Assembly: GCF_018127965.1 (NCBI RefSeq)
Contig: NZ_CP072350.1
Span: 248,001 to 312,000 of the forward strand
Length of the DNA: 64,000 nt
Source: Prevotella melaninogenica
Lineage (GTDB): Bacteria; Bacteroidota; Bacteroidia; Bacteroidales; Bacteroidaceae
Direction of reading: 5' to 3'
Part shown: in pieces, positions 9,450 through 19,782 of the stretch
Numbering within the stretch: the first letter of the stretch is position 1
Layout: every line of letters starts with the position of its first letter
The notes under the pieces: model-generated
What the model was told of the DNA's origin: nothing
Databases searched by the model: none
Seen by the model: the letters and a program-made list of their open reading frames with translations, nothing else
Translations under genes and position numbers: made by a program

Positions 9450-10046
9450 ATGAAGAGTTTAGCATTATATTTCGTAGGTCTGGTTTACATACTTTGTAAT
9501 TGTACAGCGCAGACGGTATCATCGGCGGCAAAAGATAATTCACAACAAAATCGGAATAAGCAATTGCAACAAAACGTCAAAGGGCAGAAGTCTACACCAA
9601 CTTACAGCATTATATCTGTAGAAAACACTTATAAACTTCGATGGACAGGTAAGGCTTTTACTGGTTTACACAAAGACAAAGCAAATACATGGCTTATCAA
9701 AGCAGTGGTGAAGGGGTTGGACGCCAAGTGGTTTAAGCATCCTTTTTCGATTACAACAAAAGATATATGGCTGCTTAAAGACAGTCTACAGAAAGATGTA
9801 GTAGCAATCGTTGCCTTGGAGTCTGCAGAGGCGAGATGGAGATTTCCTACCATCAACAAGGAGTATTTCATGATAGAAGAATGCGAGGCTCCCTTGTATG
9901 CTGTTCCATATTTTATAAACGGCAGAGTCTACATTATTTGTCTTACACCTTCATTTCAAATCAAAGGAGATGATATGTATCCCACTATTGATAGAAAAGA
10001 GCTGCAAGAAAAGGTATTGATGCCACTGATGCAGTCTTTCAAGTAG
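9450..10046 (+). CDS. Secreted protein of unknown function
   Basis: The open frame starts at 9381, but the ATG at 9450 places a good signal peptide first (MKSLALYFVGLVYILCNCTAQ), giving 198 residues. After the signal there is a Gln/Asn-rich linker (about 25-50) and then a mixed alpha/beta domain of about 145 residues, containing WLIKAVVKGLDAKWFKHPF, VAIVALESAEARWRFP and a C-terminal helix. I recognise no family. It has large flanking intergenic gaps and looks monocistronic. Codon use and amino-acid composition look like genuine coding sequence, and no internal repeat is visible. Export to the periplasm or the cell surface is the only role that can be supported. Confidence 0.65.
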   Translation: MKSLALYFVGLVYILCNCTAQTVSSAAKDNSQQNRNKQLQQNVKGQKSTPTYSIISVENTYKLRWTGKAFTGLHKDKANTWLIKAVVKGLDAKWFKHPFSITTKDIWLLKDSLQKDVVAIVALESAEARWRFPTINKEYFMIEECEAPLYAVPYFINGRVYIICLTPSFQIKGDDMYPTIDRKELQEKVLMPLMQSFK

Positions 10047-10296
10047 CATATTTGTAGTGCATGTCAAAGGTACTCTCCTTTTCGTTTTACAAATATAACT
10101 CTTTGTATTGATATTTGTTAGAAAGTAAATGAAAAAGCAGCAAATGATTGCTCACTTGCTGCTCTATAGTAATAAGGTTTTCTGTATAAGCCTTCAAAGT
10201 TTTCCTGTAAGTTTCTATCTTATTCTTATTTCTTTGTCAGATGAACATACAACAAGTAAAAATATATGGTGTGACTTAGGAAAACCGATGTGCTCA

Positions 10297-11690
10297 TTAT
10301 TTAATGATTATCTTTTTACCATTGACAATATAAACACCCTTAGGCAAAGCATTAATTTCGTCAGTGCTTGCTTTACTTAGCCGTTTTGTTCCATCTATTG
10401 TATAGACATCGGCAAGTCCTGCTTTATTATAAACAGTGTTTGTAATGCCAGTAGTACTACCCTCTATTAAGGAAAAATCTTCCCATTGGTATGCTTGTTT
10501 ATATGCGTCAAGACTATTCTTAGGAACAATAAGTTTACATTTAGATTTATTAATGTCGGTAAAAACACCTGATTCACAGGTTGGAGGTACGACTGCCTCA
10601 CTTGAAATCTGTGTTATACTGGTACAGTAATCAAATGCGTATTCTCCTATATCCTTAACACTTTTTCCGATATTTACTTTTTTAGGTTGGTGCATCCGCT
10701 AAAAGCTTCGCCACCTATTGTCGTAACACTATTGGGAATGGTTACAGAAGTTAGAGAGCTACAACCGATGAAAGCATTGTCGCCAATTGTAGTAACACTA
10801 TTTGGAATGGTTACAGAGGTTAGAGAGCTACAAATGCTGAAAGCCCAACCTCCTATTGTCGTAACACTATTGGGAATGGTTACAGAAGTTAGAGAACTAC
10901 AACCGCTGAAAGCCCAACCTCCTATTGTCGTAACACTATTGGGAATGGTTACAGAAGTTAGAGAGCTGCAATCGTCGAAAGTATACTCTCTAATTGTCGT
11001 AACACAATTTGGAATGGTTACAGAAGTTAGAGAGCTACAATCGCTGAAAGCCCAACCTCCTATTGTCGTAACACTATTGGGAATGGTTACAGAAGTTAGA
11101 GAACTACAATACTTGAAAGCCCAACCTCCTATTGTCGTAACACTATTGGGAATGTTTACAGAAGTTAGAGAGCTACAATCGTTGAAAGCATTGTCGCCAA
11201 TTGTTGTAACACTATTGGGAATGGTTACAGAAGTTAGAGAACTACAATTGCTGAAAGCATATTCCTTAATTGTCGTAACACTATTGGGAATGGTTACAGA
11301 AGTTAGAGAGCTACAATACTTGAAAGCCCAACCTCCTATTGTCGTAACACTATTGGGAATGTTTACAGAAGTTAGAGAGCTACAATCGTTGAAAGCATTG
11401 TCGCCAATTGTTGTAACACTATTGGGAATGGTTACAGAAGTTAGAGAGCTACAACCGATGAAAGCAGTCTGTCCAATTGTCGTAACACGATTACCTATTA
11501 TAATTCGTTTAACACCAGAGTCACGCCATGGGCTGAATCTATAATCATCCATTTCCCCTTTTCCTGTAATGGTTAAAACTCCATCATCAGTAAGGTGCCA
11601 TTTTAGATTAGGTCCACAAGTACCAGAACTTTCTGCTTTAGCTGATAAGCCCATGAGTAGGGCTATTAACAAGATGTAGATTTGTTTCAT
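10297..11690 (-). CDS. BspA-like leucine-rich-repeat surface protein, broken by a -1 frame change
   Basis: From the ATG at 11690 (MKQIYILLIALLMGLSAKAE, a clear signal peptide; the frame itself opens at 11744) the protein has a short N-terminal domain (CGPNLKWHLTDDGVLTITGKG). It then has about twelve 23-residue LRR_5/BspA units of the type CSSLTSVTIPNSVTTIG-x-x-AF, followed by a stop at 10674-10676. The C-terminal 130 residues continue in the -1 frame (VNIGKSVKDIGEYAFDYC), with a last repeat, a capping region and a tail LPKGVYIVNGKKIIIK that resembles a Prevotella sorting signal. The joint lies at CTA-AAA-AAG-TAA: one more A, or a -1 ribosomal slip on A-AAA-AAG, would restore one continuous protein of about 460 residues. 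Surface adhesion is the family's usual role. Sequencing error, phase variation and programmed frameshifting are not separable here. Confidence 0.8.
10690..11515 (-). repeat. 69-bp tandem repeats encoding LRR units
   Basis: About twelve 69-bp units, each carrying GTTAGAGAGCTACAA and GTCGTAACACTATTGGGAA on the plus strand. A block of two units (GDNAFND then GGWAFKY, with the rare TSVNIPN variant) occurs twice (around 11138-11231 and 11325-11418), which indicates a recent internal duplication. Confidence 0.9.
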
Positions 11691-11995
11691 ATTAGTACTT
11701 TTATATAAATAATACTTTTTTGATTTACGGAAGATCAAACACAAAGATAAACAAAATTTATTATAAAATGTTTTTTTATAAAAAGTTTATGTAACATTTT
11801 GCTTCTTTTTTCAAGATAGTTATTGTTGAGAGATGGTCGTGAAATTATGAAAATCAACTTTGCTGTCACTTCTGTCACTTCTTATGTGCTTATAATGCGT
11901 TGATTATAAGTGTGTAGGAGAAAGTGTTAAAAGTGACAGGAAACGAAAATTAAACTTTATGTAGTGATATGGGGTTAATGGAGAAGGGACTTTTG
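11691..11995. other. Intergenic, no gene seen
   Basis: AT-rich DNA between the LRR gene start and the folC stop. It contains a GTCACTTCTGTCACTTC direct repeat (about 11868-11882) with a partial inverted partner AAAGTGACAGG near 11931. No ORF is supported. Confidence 0.5.
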
Positions 11996-13288
11996 CTACT
12001 TCTTTTGTAGGCTTGTCAGTAAGTCGGCAACCACATAGCTGGAGCCACCAACGAAGATGAAGTCGGATTGGGCGGCATCATGAAGGGCGGCTTGGTAGGC
12101 TTCAAGGACGGTTGGGAAGATGTTTCCGTGCAGGTCGTAGTCGTCGGCTGTTGCGGCAACCCTCTCTGCTGGGAAAGCACGATGTGTACTTGGTTGTACC
12201 CAATAGTAAATGGCATCATCGGGGAGCATAGACATAACAGCGTGAAGGTCTTTATCATCCACCATACCAAAGACAATGCGCTTCTGCGCACATTGTTGGC
12301 GTTTGATTTGTTGGGAGAGATAGGTCCATCCACCAACGTTGTGTCCTGTATCGCAGATAACCAATGGATTAGCCTGTAGTTTCTGCCACCTACCCATTAA
12401 GCCCGTCAGTTCGCAAACATTGGCAAAGCCTTTGGCGATACTTTCAGCGTTCTTGATGACACCTTTATTATACAGTTGCATGACGGCAGTGAGTACTGTG
12501 TTGGCGTTTTTCTCTTGGTAGCTACCACCCAATTCGCCCACAAAATCGCCAAAGAAACGAGTCTGATAAGCGATACCACCATCGGGGTTAGGACGAGAAG
12601 AAAGTACTGCAGGGATGTCTTCAGCAAAGACAATGAGTGCATCCTCTTTCTGTGCTTTTGCCTTGAAAACAATCTGTGTTTCAGGGACAGCTTCACCAAT
12701 AACGACAGGCACACGATGTTTGATAATACCAGCCTTCTCTGCTGCGATAGCTCCGAGCGTATTACCAAGGAACTGGGTGTGGTCGAGTGATATATTGGTA
12801 ATAATCGATAAGATAGGAGTAATAATGTTTGTACAATCAAGTCTACCGCCTAAGCCCACTTCGATAATGGCAATATCAACCTTCTGCTCAGCAAAGTGCT
12901 TGAAAGCTAAGGCTGTTGTGAGTTCAAAGAAAGAAGGGTGGAGTGGTTCAAAGAAGTCGCGTTCCTGTTCAACAAAGTCGATAACCTCCTGTTCTGAAAT
13001 CATTTCTCCATTAACTCTGATACGTTCGCGGAAGTCAACGAGGTGAGGACTGGTATAGAGTCCGACCTTATATCCTTCTGCTTGGAGGATAGCAGCCAAC
13101 GTGTGTGAGCATGAGCCTTTTCCGTTGGTTCCTGCAACATGAATAGAAAGGAAGTGGGTATGTGGATGACCAAAGTGCTCATCCAAAGCCTTTGTTGTCT
13201 CAAGTCCTTCTTTATAAGCAGATGCCCCGACGTGTTCGAAGACGGGGGTGCTATTGAATAGATATTCTACGGTTTCTTGGTAGTTCAT
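11996..13288 (-). CDS. folC: Bifunctional folylpolyglutamate synthase / dihydrofolate synthase
   Basis: A 430-residue Mur-ligase-family enzyme that joins glutamate to dihydropteroate and/or extends the polyglutamate tail of folates in the cytosol. The P-loop VAGTNGKGSCSHTLAA is at about residues 50-65, followed by the family motif LYTSPHLVDFRERIRVNGE. The SLDHTQFLGNTL segment and the C-terminal glutamate-ligase domain (GRWQKLQANPLVICDTGHN...GG) are complete. Length and domain order are normal. It is monocistronic as seen. The five-fold TTGGGTG-type heptamer array ends three bases before its ATG, so the 5' UTR or ribosome-binding region consists largely of this repeat. Confidence 0.95.
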   Translation of the reverse strand: MNYQETVEYLFNSTPVFEHVGASAYKEGLETTKALDEHFGHPHTHFLSIHVAGTNGKGSCSHTLAAILQAEGYKVGLYTSPHLVDFRERIRVNGEMISEQEVIDFVEQERDFFEPLHPSFFELTTALAFKHFAEQKVDIAIIEVGLGGRLDCTNIITPILSIITNISLDHTQFLGNTLGAIAAEKAGIIKHRVPVVIGEAVPETQIVFKAKAQKEDALIVFAEDIPAVLSSRPNPDGGIAYQTRFFGDFVGELGGSYQEKNANTVLTAVMQLYNKGVIKNAESIAKGFANVCELTGLMGRWQKLQANPLVICDTGHNVGGWTYLSQQIKRQQCAQKRIVFGMVDDKDLHAVMSMLPDDAIYYWVQPSTHRAFPAERVAATADDYDLHGNIFPTVLEAYQAALHDAAQSDFIFVGGSSYVVADLLTSLQKK

Positions 13289-13290
13289 TG

Positions 13291-13325
13291 TTGGGTGTTG
13301 GGTGTTGGGTGTTGGGTGTTAGGTG
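13291..13325 (-). repeat. Heptanucleotide array directly upstream of folC
   Basis: Four TTGGGTG units plus one TTAGGTG (plus-strand reading), ending two bases before the complement of the folC ATG. On the folC mRNA strand it reads as CACCCAA repeats. Such short tandem arrays can change copy number by slipped-strand replication. Confidence 0.85.
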
Positions 13326-13372
13326 GTGATGAATTGTGATGAAAGTTGGGTGGAATGTAAGAAAATGATTTA

Positions 13373-13402
13373 GCCCCATTAGCCAAAGAAGTCTAATGGG
13401 GC
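13373..13402 (-). terminator. Stem-loop downstream of dnaJ
   Basis: GCCCCATTAG (13373-13382) and CTAATGGGGC (13393-13402) form a perfect 10-bp stem with a 10-nt loop. On the minus strand it is followed by TAAATCATTTTCTT, so it would terminate the grpE-dnaJ transcript. Confidence 0.7.
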
Positions 13403-13434
13403 ATATAATCATTATCTCAATTCTAATTGTAAAC

Positions 13435-13547
13435 TCATTGCTTATTAAAAACTTGTTTACTTGTCAACTTGTTTAACTTGTTCACTTGTCAACTCATTTA
13501 ACTTGTCTACTCGTCAACTTGTCTAACTTGTCTACTCGCTCAACAAA
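13435..13547 (-). repeat. ACAAGTTGACGAGT repeat array at the dnaJ 3' end
   Basis: Degenerate repeats of ACAAGTTGAC / ACGAGT words (read on the minus, mRNA-sense strand) begin at the dnaJ stop codon and run about 110 bp. The same family follows three other genes, at 22500, 33895 and 41279, always in the sense orientation of the upstream gene. Confidence 0.75.
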
Positions 13548-14700
13548 ACAGTTTCTTAAAGTTCTCAAAGATAGAGCGTTTGGTGCTGTTATCACCACGG
13601 AAGTTTTCGCTTTGGCGTAATTCTTCGATAATCTTCTTCTCTTCTTTATTCAACTCCTTTGGAACGTAAATACTGATGTGAACCACTAAATCACCAGTAC
13701 CGCTGCCATAACCTTGTACGGCAGGAAGACCCTTACCACGTAGGCGGAGCGTCTTACCAGGCTGTGTTCCTGGCTCAATCTTAATCTTTACATTGCTACC
13801 ATCAATGGTTGGGATATCCACCTGACCACCTAAGGCAGCTGTTGGGAAGTCAAGCAAGAGATTATAGATGATGTTCTGTCCGTCACGAACGAAGGTGTCG
13901 TTAGGTTCCTCCTCGATATATACTTGGATATTACCAGCCACACCATTGTGTCTACCAGCGTTACCCTTGCCAGGAACATTGACCACCATACCTTCAGCAA
14001 CACCCGCTGGGATATTGATTTCAACGACTTCCTCGCCTTTCACAACGCCTTCACCATGACAGTGAGTACACTTGTTCTTAATGATAGTTCCCTCACCATT
14101 ACATACATGGCAGGTAGTCTGGGTCTGCATCATACCAAAGATACTCTGCTGTGTACGGATTTCAACGCCCGAACCATGACAGTTCTGGCAAGTCTCTGTT
14201 CCGCTACCCTCCTCAGCACCAGAGCCATGACAGTGTTCGCAAGGAACGTCTTTACGCACCTTAAACTTCTTGGTAACGCCCGTAGCAACCTCTTGCAACG
14301 ACAGACGAACCTTCAAACGAAGGTCTGTTCCACGGTACTTAGGGGCTTGATGTCCGCCACCTCCGAAGCCGCCGAATCCTCCTCCACGTCCACCGAACAC
14401 ATCGCCAAACATAGAGAAGATATCGTCCATAGAGAAACCACCAGCTCCACCGAAGGGACCACCACCGAAGCCACCGCCAGGCGCATCGAAACCAAACTGG
14501 TCATACTGTTGGCGTTTCTGTGGATCGTGCAGTACATCATAAGCCTCAGCAGCCTCTTTAAACTTTGCTTCAGCCTCAGGGTCATCTGGATTACGGTCAG
14601 GATGATACTTAATAGCAAGTTTTCTGTATGCTTTCTTTATTTCGTCTTCAGAGGCATTCTTGCTGACACCCAGCACCTCATAGTAATCTCTTTTTGCCAT
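13540..14700 (-). CDS. dnaJ: Chaperone DnaJ (type I J-protein)
   Basis: A 386-residue Hsp40 co-chaperone that stimulates the ATPase of DnaK and delivers unfolded proteins to it in the cytosol. The J domain is at residues 1-70 ([23 protein letters not shown] present in KYHPDRNP). A Gly/Phe-rich linker follows (about 75-125). The zinc region has four CxxCxGxG-type motifs ([32 protein letters not shown]), then the C-terminal substrate-binding domains ([12 protein letters not shown]). All four zinc motifs are intact. It lies 14 bp after grpE on the same strand, so the two are co-transcribed as is common for this stress pair. No CIRCE or sigma32-type site was seen. Confidence 0.97.
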   Translation of the reverse strand: MAKRDYYEVLGVSKNASEDEIKKAYRKLAIKYHPDRNPDDPEAEAKFKEAAEAYDVLHDPQKRQQYDQFGFDAPGGGFGGGPFGGAGGFSMDDIFSMFGDVFGGRGGGFGGFGGGGHQAPKYRGTDLRLKVRLSLQEVATGVTKKFKVRKDVPCEHCHGSGAEEGSGTETCQNCHGSGVEIRTQQSIFGMMQTQTTCHVCNGEGTIIKNKCTHCHGEGVVKGEEVVEINIPAGVAEGMVVNVPGKGNAGRHNGVAGNIQVYIEEEPNDTFVRDGQNIIYNLLLDFPTAALGGQVDIPTIDGSNVKIKIEPGTQPGKTLRLRGKGLPAVQGYGSGTGDLVVHISIYVPKELNKEEKKIIEELRQSENFRGDNSTKRSIFENFKKLFC

Positions 14701-14714
14701 TCTTCCTTATGAAA

Positions 14715-15293
14715 TTATTGTCCGACAGCAACCTTTGCGTGACGGATAACCTTGTCATTGAGCGTATAACCAGTCTGTACACAATCGATAACCTTACCCT
14801 TCTTATCGTCGCCCATACCAGGAACCATTGCGATAGCCTCATGGTAGTCGACGTCGAAGTCGGCATTATCGGTATTAATCTTGTTAACACCAAGTGTCTC
14901 CAAGGCCTTCAAAAACTTCTTATAGATAAGTTCATAACCTTCTTTAATCGCCTGTGGGTCCTCTGTCTTATCGGCAGTAGCACGCTCAAAGTCGTCAAGG
15001 ATAGGCAGAATAGCAGCTACAGTCTTCTCACTTCCGTTGAGAATCAGTTCTGACTTCTCCTTCAGTGTACGTTTCTTGTAGTTATCAAATTCGGCAACCA
15101 AACGGATATACTTGTCTTTCCACTGCTCAGCTTCGTTCTGTGCAGCTGCCAATGGGTCAAGTTCCTCCTCTGCAGGAGTCTCCTCTCCGTTAGATTCTTC
15201 CGCCTGTGCTTCAGCGTCGTTCTGGGTTGTTTCTTCGTTATTCAACTCCAGCTCTTCGCCTTCAATCTTTATATTTTTCTCTTTCTTACTCAT
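14715..15293 (-). CDS. grpE: Nucleotide exchange factor GrpE
   Basis: A 192-residue protein that releases ADP from DnaK. The N-terminus is very acidic and low in complexity (rich in E, N and Q up to about residue 50). A long helix follows (WKDKYIRLVAEFDNYKKRTLKE), then the C-terminal beta domain with GVNKINTDNADFDVDYHEAI and VLNDKVIRHAKV-type sequence ending AVGQ, all typical of GrpE. First gene of the grpE-dnaJ operon (14-bp gap). A gap of about 60 bp separates it from the upstream ABC-F gene on the same strand, so read-through from that gene is possible. Confidence 0.96.
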   Translation of the reverse strand: MSKKEKNIKIEGEELELNNEETTQNDAEAQAEESNGEETPAEEELDPLAAAQNEAEQWKDKYIRLVAEFDNYKKRTLKEKSELILNGSEKTVAAILPILDDFERATADKTEDPQAIKEGYELIYKKFLKALETLGVNKINTDNADFDVDYHEAIAMVPGMGDDKKGKVIDCVQTGYTLNDKVIRHAKVAVGQ

Positions 15294-15355
15294 AATTTTA
15301 TTGCACTATTTGTCATGGCATACCCTTGCAAATAGTATGCCATGTTTTGACAATC

Positions 15356-16978
<1,623 letters not shown>

Positions 16979-17008
16979 CTAATACCTTATTATATAATAA
17001 TTTGGCTG

Positions 17009-17039
17009 CAAAGTTACGATTTTTATTTCAAACGACAAA
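17009..17039 (-). promoter_or_regulatory. Promoter of the ABC-F gene
   Basis: On the minus strand a TTTG (complement of 17036-17039) is followed after 19 bp by TAACTTTG (complement of 17009-17016), matching the Bacteroidetes consensus. The start site would be near 17002, 30 nt before the ATG. Confidence 0.6.
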
Positions 17040-18057
17040 GAAACAAGTAGAACTTAACTTTGAACTTTGAGGTTTGAACTTTGAACTTTATGATATGAAC
17101 TATTAACTTTGAACTTTGAGGTTTGAACTTTATGATATGTACCTTTACTAACTACGAATTTCGCTAATTACGCTAATGCTTATTGCGATATAATTCGTGT
17201 CATTCGTAGTCGGTAAAATTTCGCGTAGATAATGATTGAAAAAACATTACATAATTTCGAGTGAAACAGCTATAGATAAGGATAAAAACACGTATAAAAA
17301 GTAAGTTTGCAACCAACAGAAAATCAGTTGGTTATAAAGTTGCAATGTAAAAGGCGGTTAATTGGACTTCAAAAGGGCGTTAGTAAGGGTCTTAAAGGGC
17401 ACCTTTTGCAAGTCAATTAGGCGTCTTTAAGAAGCCTAAAGAGCATGTGTTGGTTTTGCTTTACAAGAAAATAGTTTACAAATATCAGTTAACATGAGAA
17501 TCATTTGCTTGTAGAAAATGGATAGACATAGTATCTATTTGTATTTAACTTGTAGTTTATCTCGCTTTGTAAGGTCCCCTCATTAAGAATTGTCGTACCA
17601 TGCAAGTGTATAAGTCTTTATTCTATTTCTAATCAATGCCTTTAACTTCAGACCCTTTTTTAGGCTCATAACTTCGCATTCTCCTTACTTATAGAAGCTT
17701 GCTAATCATAAAGAAAGCAAATGAAAAGACAAGTGTTGTTTTTAATTAAAATCTTGCGAAATTGAAATTGTTTCAGTAATTATGCAGACGAAAATTAAAA
17801 TTAATCACTAAAAGGAGGTAATCTGGGGACAAATATAATTAAAAACTAATGATAATCTATATTGGCTTAAGGTAAAAGAGCAGTGTGAAACAGAATTAAG
17901 TTCTTCAATTAGGATAACAGAATAAGGATCAAATACCAATTCAATATCACCCTTATACTCCCACTTTTAAAGAGTGAGTGTAAACATTTTTGCGTCCTGC
18001 AAATTGAGAATAAGGATAATAAAACAAGTAAATAAACAGCATTTTATACCATATGTT
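17040..18057. other. Long repeat-rich intergenic region
   Basis: No gene is supported. It contains TTTGAACTTTGA word clusters (about 17050-17130), a copy of the CGAATT...TTCGTAGTCGG element (about 17150-17215) and copy C of the AAAAGGGCGTT repeat. Similarity with copy G extends over about 17225-17650, including TGCAACCAACAGAAAATCA upstream and CCATGCAAG...ATTCTATTTCTAATC downstream. The last ~200 bp may be the leader of the peptide gene at 18058. Confidence 0.6.
17348..17448 (+). repeat. AAAAGGGCGTT dispersed repeat, copy C
   Basis: Core modules AAAAGGCGGTTAATT, CTTCAAAAGGGCGTTAGTAA, TTAAAGGGCACCTTTTGCAA, AATTAGGCGTCTTTAAGAAG and AAAGAGCATG. It belongs to the long subtype shared with copies E and G (GTTTTG...GAAAATAG(T/C)TTACAA after the core). 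Confidence 0.85.
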
Positions 18058-18282
18058 ATGAAACAGAATAAGATTAAATTGGGATATCAGAAGCCTCAAA
18101 CAGAGATAATGAGCATCAACAGTGAGAGCTTTTTGTTAGATTCATCATTCCATAGTCAGCACAATCCAGGCCGTCGCCGCACAGGACCTTCTGCCTCTAA
18201 CGCAAAGGAAGAAGTAGAGTGGCTCGAGGTTGGTGATGACACTTTGACAAACAGTGGTCATACCTCATTGTGGGAAGATTAG
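18058..18282 (+). CDS. Small peptide of cassette 1 (Y-x-K/R-P family, -WED tail)
   Basis: The frame opens at 17974, but the ATG at 18058 gives a 74-residue peptide that begins MKQNKIKLGYQKPQTEIMS, matching the start of two other small genes in the window (20509 and 51915). Shared features are Y-x-(K/R)-P near residue 10-12, a short hydrophobic stretch, and a (T/S)E/D-x-x-x-L-L-type segment about 12 residues later. The C-terminus SLWED is nearly identical to the SIWED of the 51915 peptide. There is no signal peptide or membrane segment. The middle is Gly/Arg/Ser-rich (NPGRRRTGPSA) and then acidic. It lies 53 bp upstream of a fimbrillin-like lipoprotein gene. Function unknown; a precursor peptide, a small regulator or a chaperone for the partner are all possible. 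Confidence 0.65.
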   Translation: MKQNKIKLGYQKPQTEIMSINSESFLLDSSFHSQHNPGRRRTGPSASNAKEEVEWLEVGDDTLTNSGHTSLWED

Positions 18283-18335
18283 TCAAAAGAGAGTTTTAAT
18301 TAAATAAGTAATAAGCATAAAAAGACTATATAATA

Positions 18336-19515
18336 ATGAGAAAACAAACTTTTAAGGTGCGCCTGCTATCATTAATAGCATTGTGCGGCATTGTAATGGC
18401 TTTTGCGTCTTGCTCTAATGAAGATGTAGCACAGAGCACTGTAGATACAAACACTGAAAACAACAGCAACCTCACTTCATTCGTGACAGGTGCTGCTGCA
18501 ACGCGTACTTCACTCAACTATGACGACGGTACTTTTTTCTGGGAGGCAGGTGATTGCGGAACAGCAGACGCTACAGGTGGTAATGGCGTATTTAATTTCC
18601 GTCTCGATCATCAGGCAGCTATCCTCATGTTCCAGCCATTTACAAACAATACAGGTGTAAAGAATTGTCAGTTGACAAAGATTGAGGTAACATCTGATAA
18701 TGATATTACTGGTACTTACACACTTGACACTACAACGGGAGAGTTGACAGGTTCTGCAAGCGGTAAGAGCATCACTATGACTACAAAGGATAGCGTCTCT
18801 TATGCTAATGGTTTCCCATTGACTAACAGCGCTGCAGACCTTGCAACTAATGGTGCCTACGTGGTGATTCGTCCTGGTACACATGCCTTGACCGTACGTT
18901 ATTGGATTAAGGACTATGCAACAAACGTTGAGGGTGCGATTACTAAGACTTATCCAGCGTTCGACTATGAGAAGAACGACTACTATGATATGACTGCCAA
19001 TATCAATGTAACGGATTACGACTGTAGCAAGTACTACATGTGGGATGCACAGAATAATTTCTGGAATGGCCGTGAGTGGAATTCTGCTGCCCCTTGGCAG
19101 CCTGTGCTTGCAACTGATCATAACTTAAATACCGCTCCAGGTACTTTCTATAATAACGAACCAGCTGATGGAGCTTATGCTGCTAAGTACACTTGCAAAA
19201 CTCTTCGTAATGCTAATGAGCTGGCATGGTATATAACGAATGGTGATCCACATTGGGATGGAGAGGAACTTTGGACAACTATGGTACACCAACTCAGGGT
19301 GCACCTACATATAAAACAGCTATTTCTTCCTTCCTGCTTTAGGATATTATCGTCTTGGCACGATAAATGAAATGGAATCTACGGGATATTACTGGACATC
19401 AACACGTACACCTAATGATACCAACTGGGCATATCGTATAAAATTTAACAGCAGTAGTATTGAATTAATGACTGATGACTGTGATGCAGGATATTATGTT
19501 ATGAACATGAACTAA
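18336..19515 (+). pseudogene. Fimbrillin-like lipoprotein, frameshifted near the 3' end
   Basis: The frame from 18336 has a lipoprotein signal (MAFASC, Cys about 27) and a fimbrillin-type N-terminal domain (RTSLNYDDGTFFWEAGDCG), and stays coherent to about 19280 (DPHWDGEELWTT). The expected FISUMP-like (Fibrobacter-succinogenes major paralogous) C-terminal domain then appears in two other frames. YGTPTQGAPTYKTAISSF is in the second frame (to about 19333), and LPALGYYRLGTINEMES plus GYYWTSTRTPNDTNW are in the third, ending at the TAA 19513-19515. Two single-base losses would explain this. The zero-frame stop is at 19370 after an unrelated tail. It is the partner of the small peptide gene 53 bp upstream. 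Either a decaying gene or a poorly read stretch of sequence. Confidence 0.7.
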
Positions 19516-19566
19516 CCAGTCTCTTAACCTACAGCCTTAGGAAGTTCCCTTCTTAAAGCTGCAGGT

Positions 19567-19782
19567 TTAAATATAATCTTGCCAACGCTCGTACAGCGTT
19601 GAGCTGTCTTCGGACAACTCAGTGAAGTGCGATTCGTTGGCAAGTTTTATTTTATATAGTCTCATATGGCAACGTAATATGTACATATGCGCGACGTCGT
19701 CGTATTTATTAATACTGATATACGGATAAGAACTCCGTTCGATTAATTGGGAAATCTGATTCTTAAGTTGTGAAATATGCAT
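19567..19782 (-). CDS. Possible small protein, unknown
   Basis: A 71-residue frame on the minus strand: MHISQLKNQISQLIERSSYP then YISINKYDDVAHMYILRCHM, ending LYERWQDYI. The composition looks protein-like, with a plausible helix followed by beta segments, but no family is recognised. Its last third coincides with the strong hairpin 19578-19644, so the frame could instead be a by-product of a structured RNA or terminator. No promoter of the TAnnTTTG type was found immediately upstream. Convergent with the fimbrillin-like pseudogene. Confidence 0.3.
   Translation of the reverse strand: MHISQLKNQISQLIERSSYPYISINKYDDVAHMYILRCHMRLYKIKLANESHFTELSEDSSTLYERWQDYI
19578..19644. other. Strong stem-loop with internal UUCG hairpin
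   Basis: CTTGCCAACG (19578-19587) pairs perfectly with CGTTGGCAAG (19635-19644). Inside, GAGCTGTC-TTCG-GACAACTC (19601-19620) forms a second hairpin with a C(UUCG)G tetraloop. Downstream of the pseudogene it could act as a terminator or as a structured RNA. Confidence 0.55.

Noticed and set aside
10687..11544. 285-codon plus-strand frame with repeats of MVTEVRELQ
   Set aside because: It is the antisense of the LRR repeat array, kept open because the 69-bp unit is a multiple of three. The opposite frame has a signal peptide and a known fold.
13291..13325. CRISPR array or telomere-like sequence
   Set aside because: Units are only 7 bp, without spacers; a simple tandem repeat.
13924..14712. 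262-codon plus-strand frame rich in Thr and Ser
   Set aside because: Antisense to dnaJ; an artefact of Gly-rich and zinc-motif codons.
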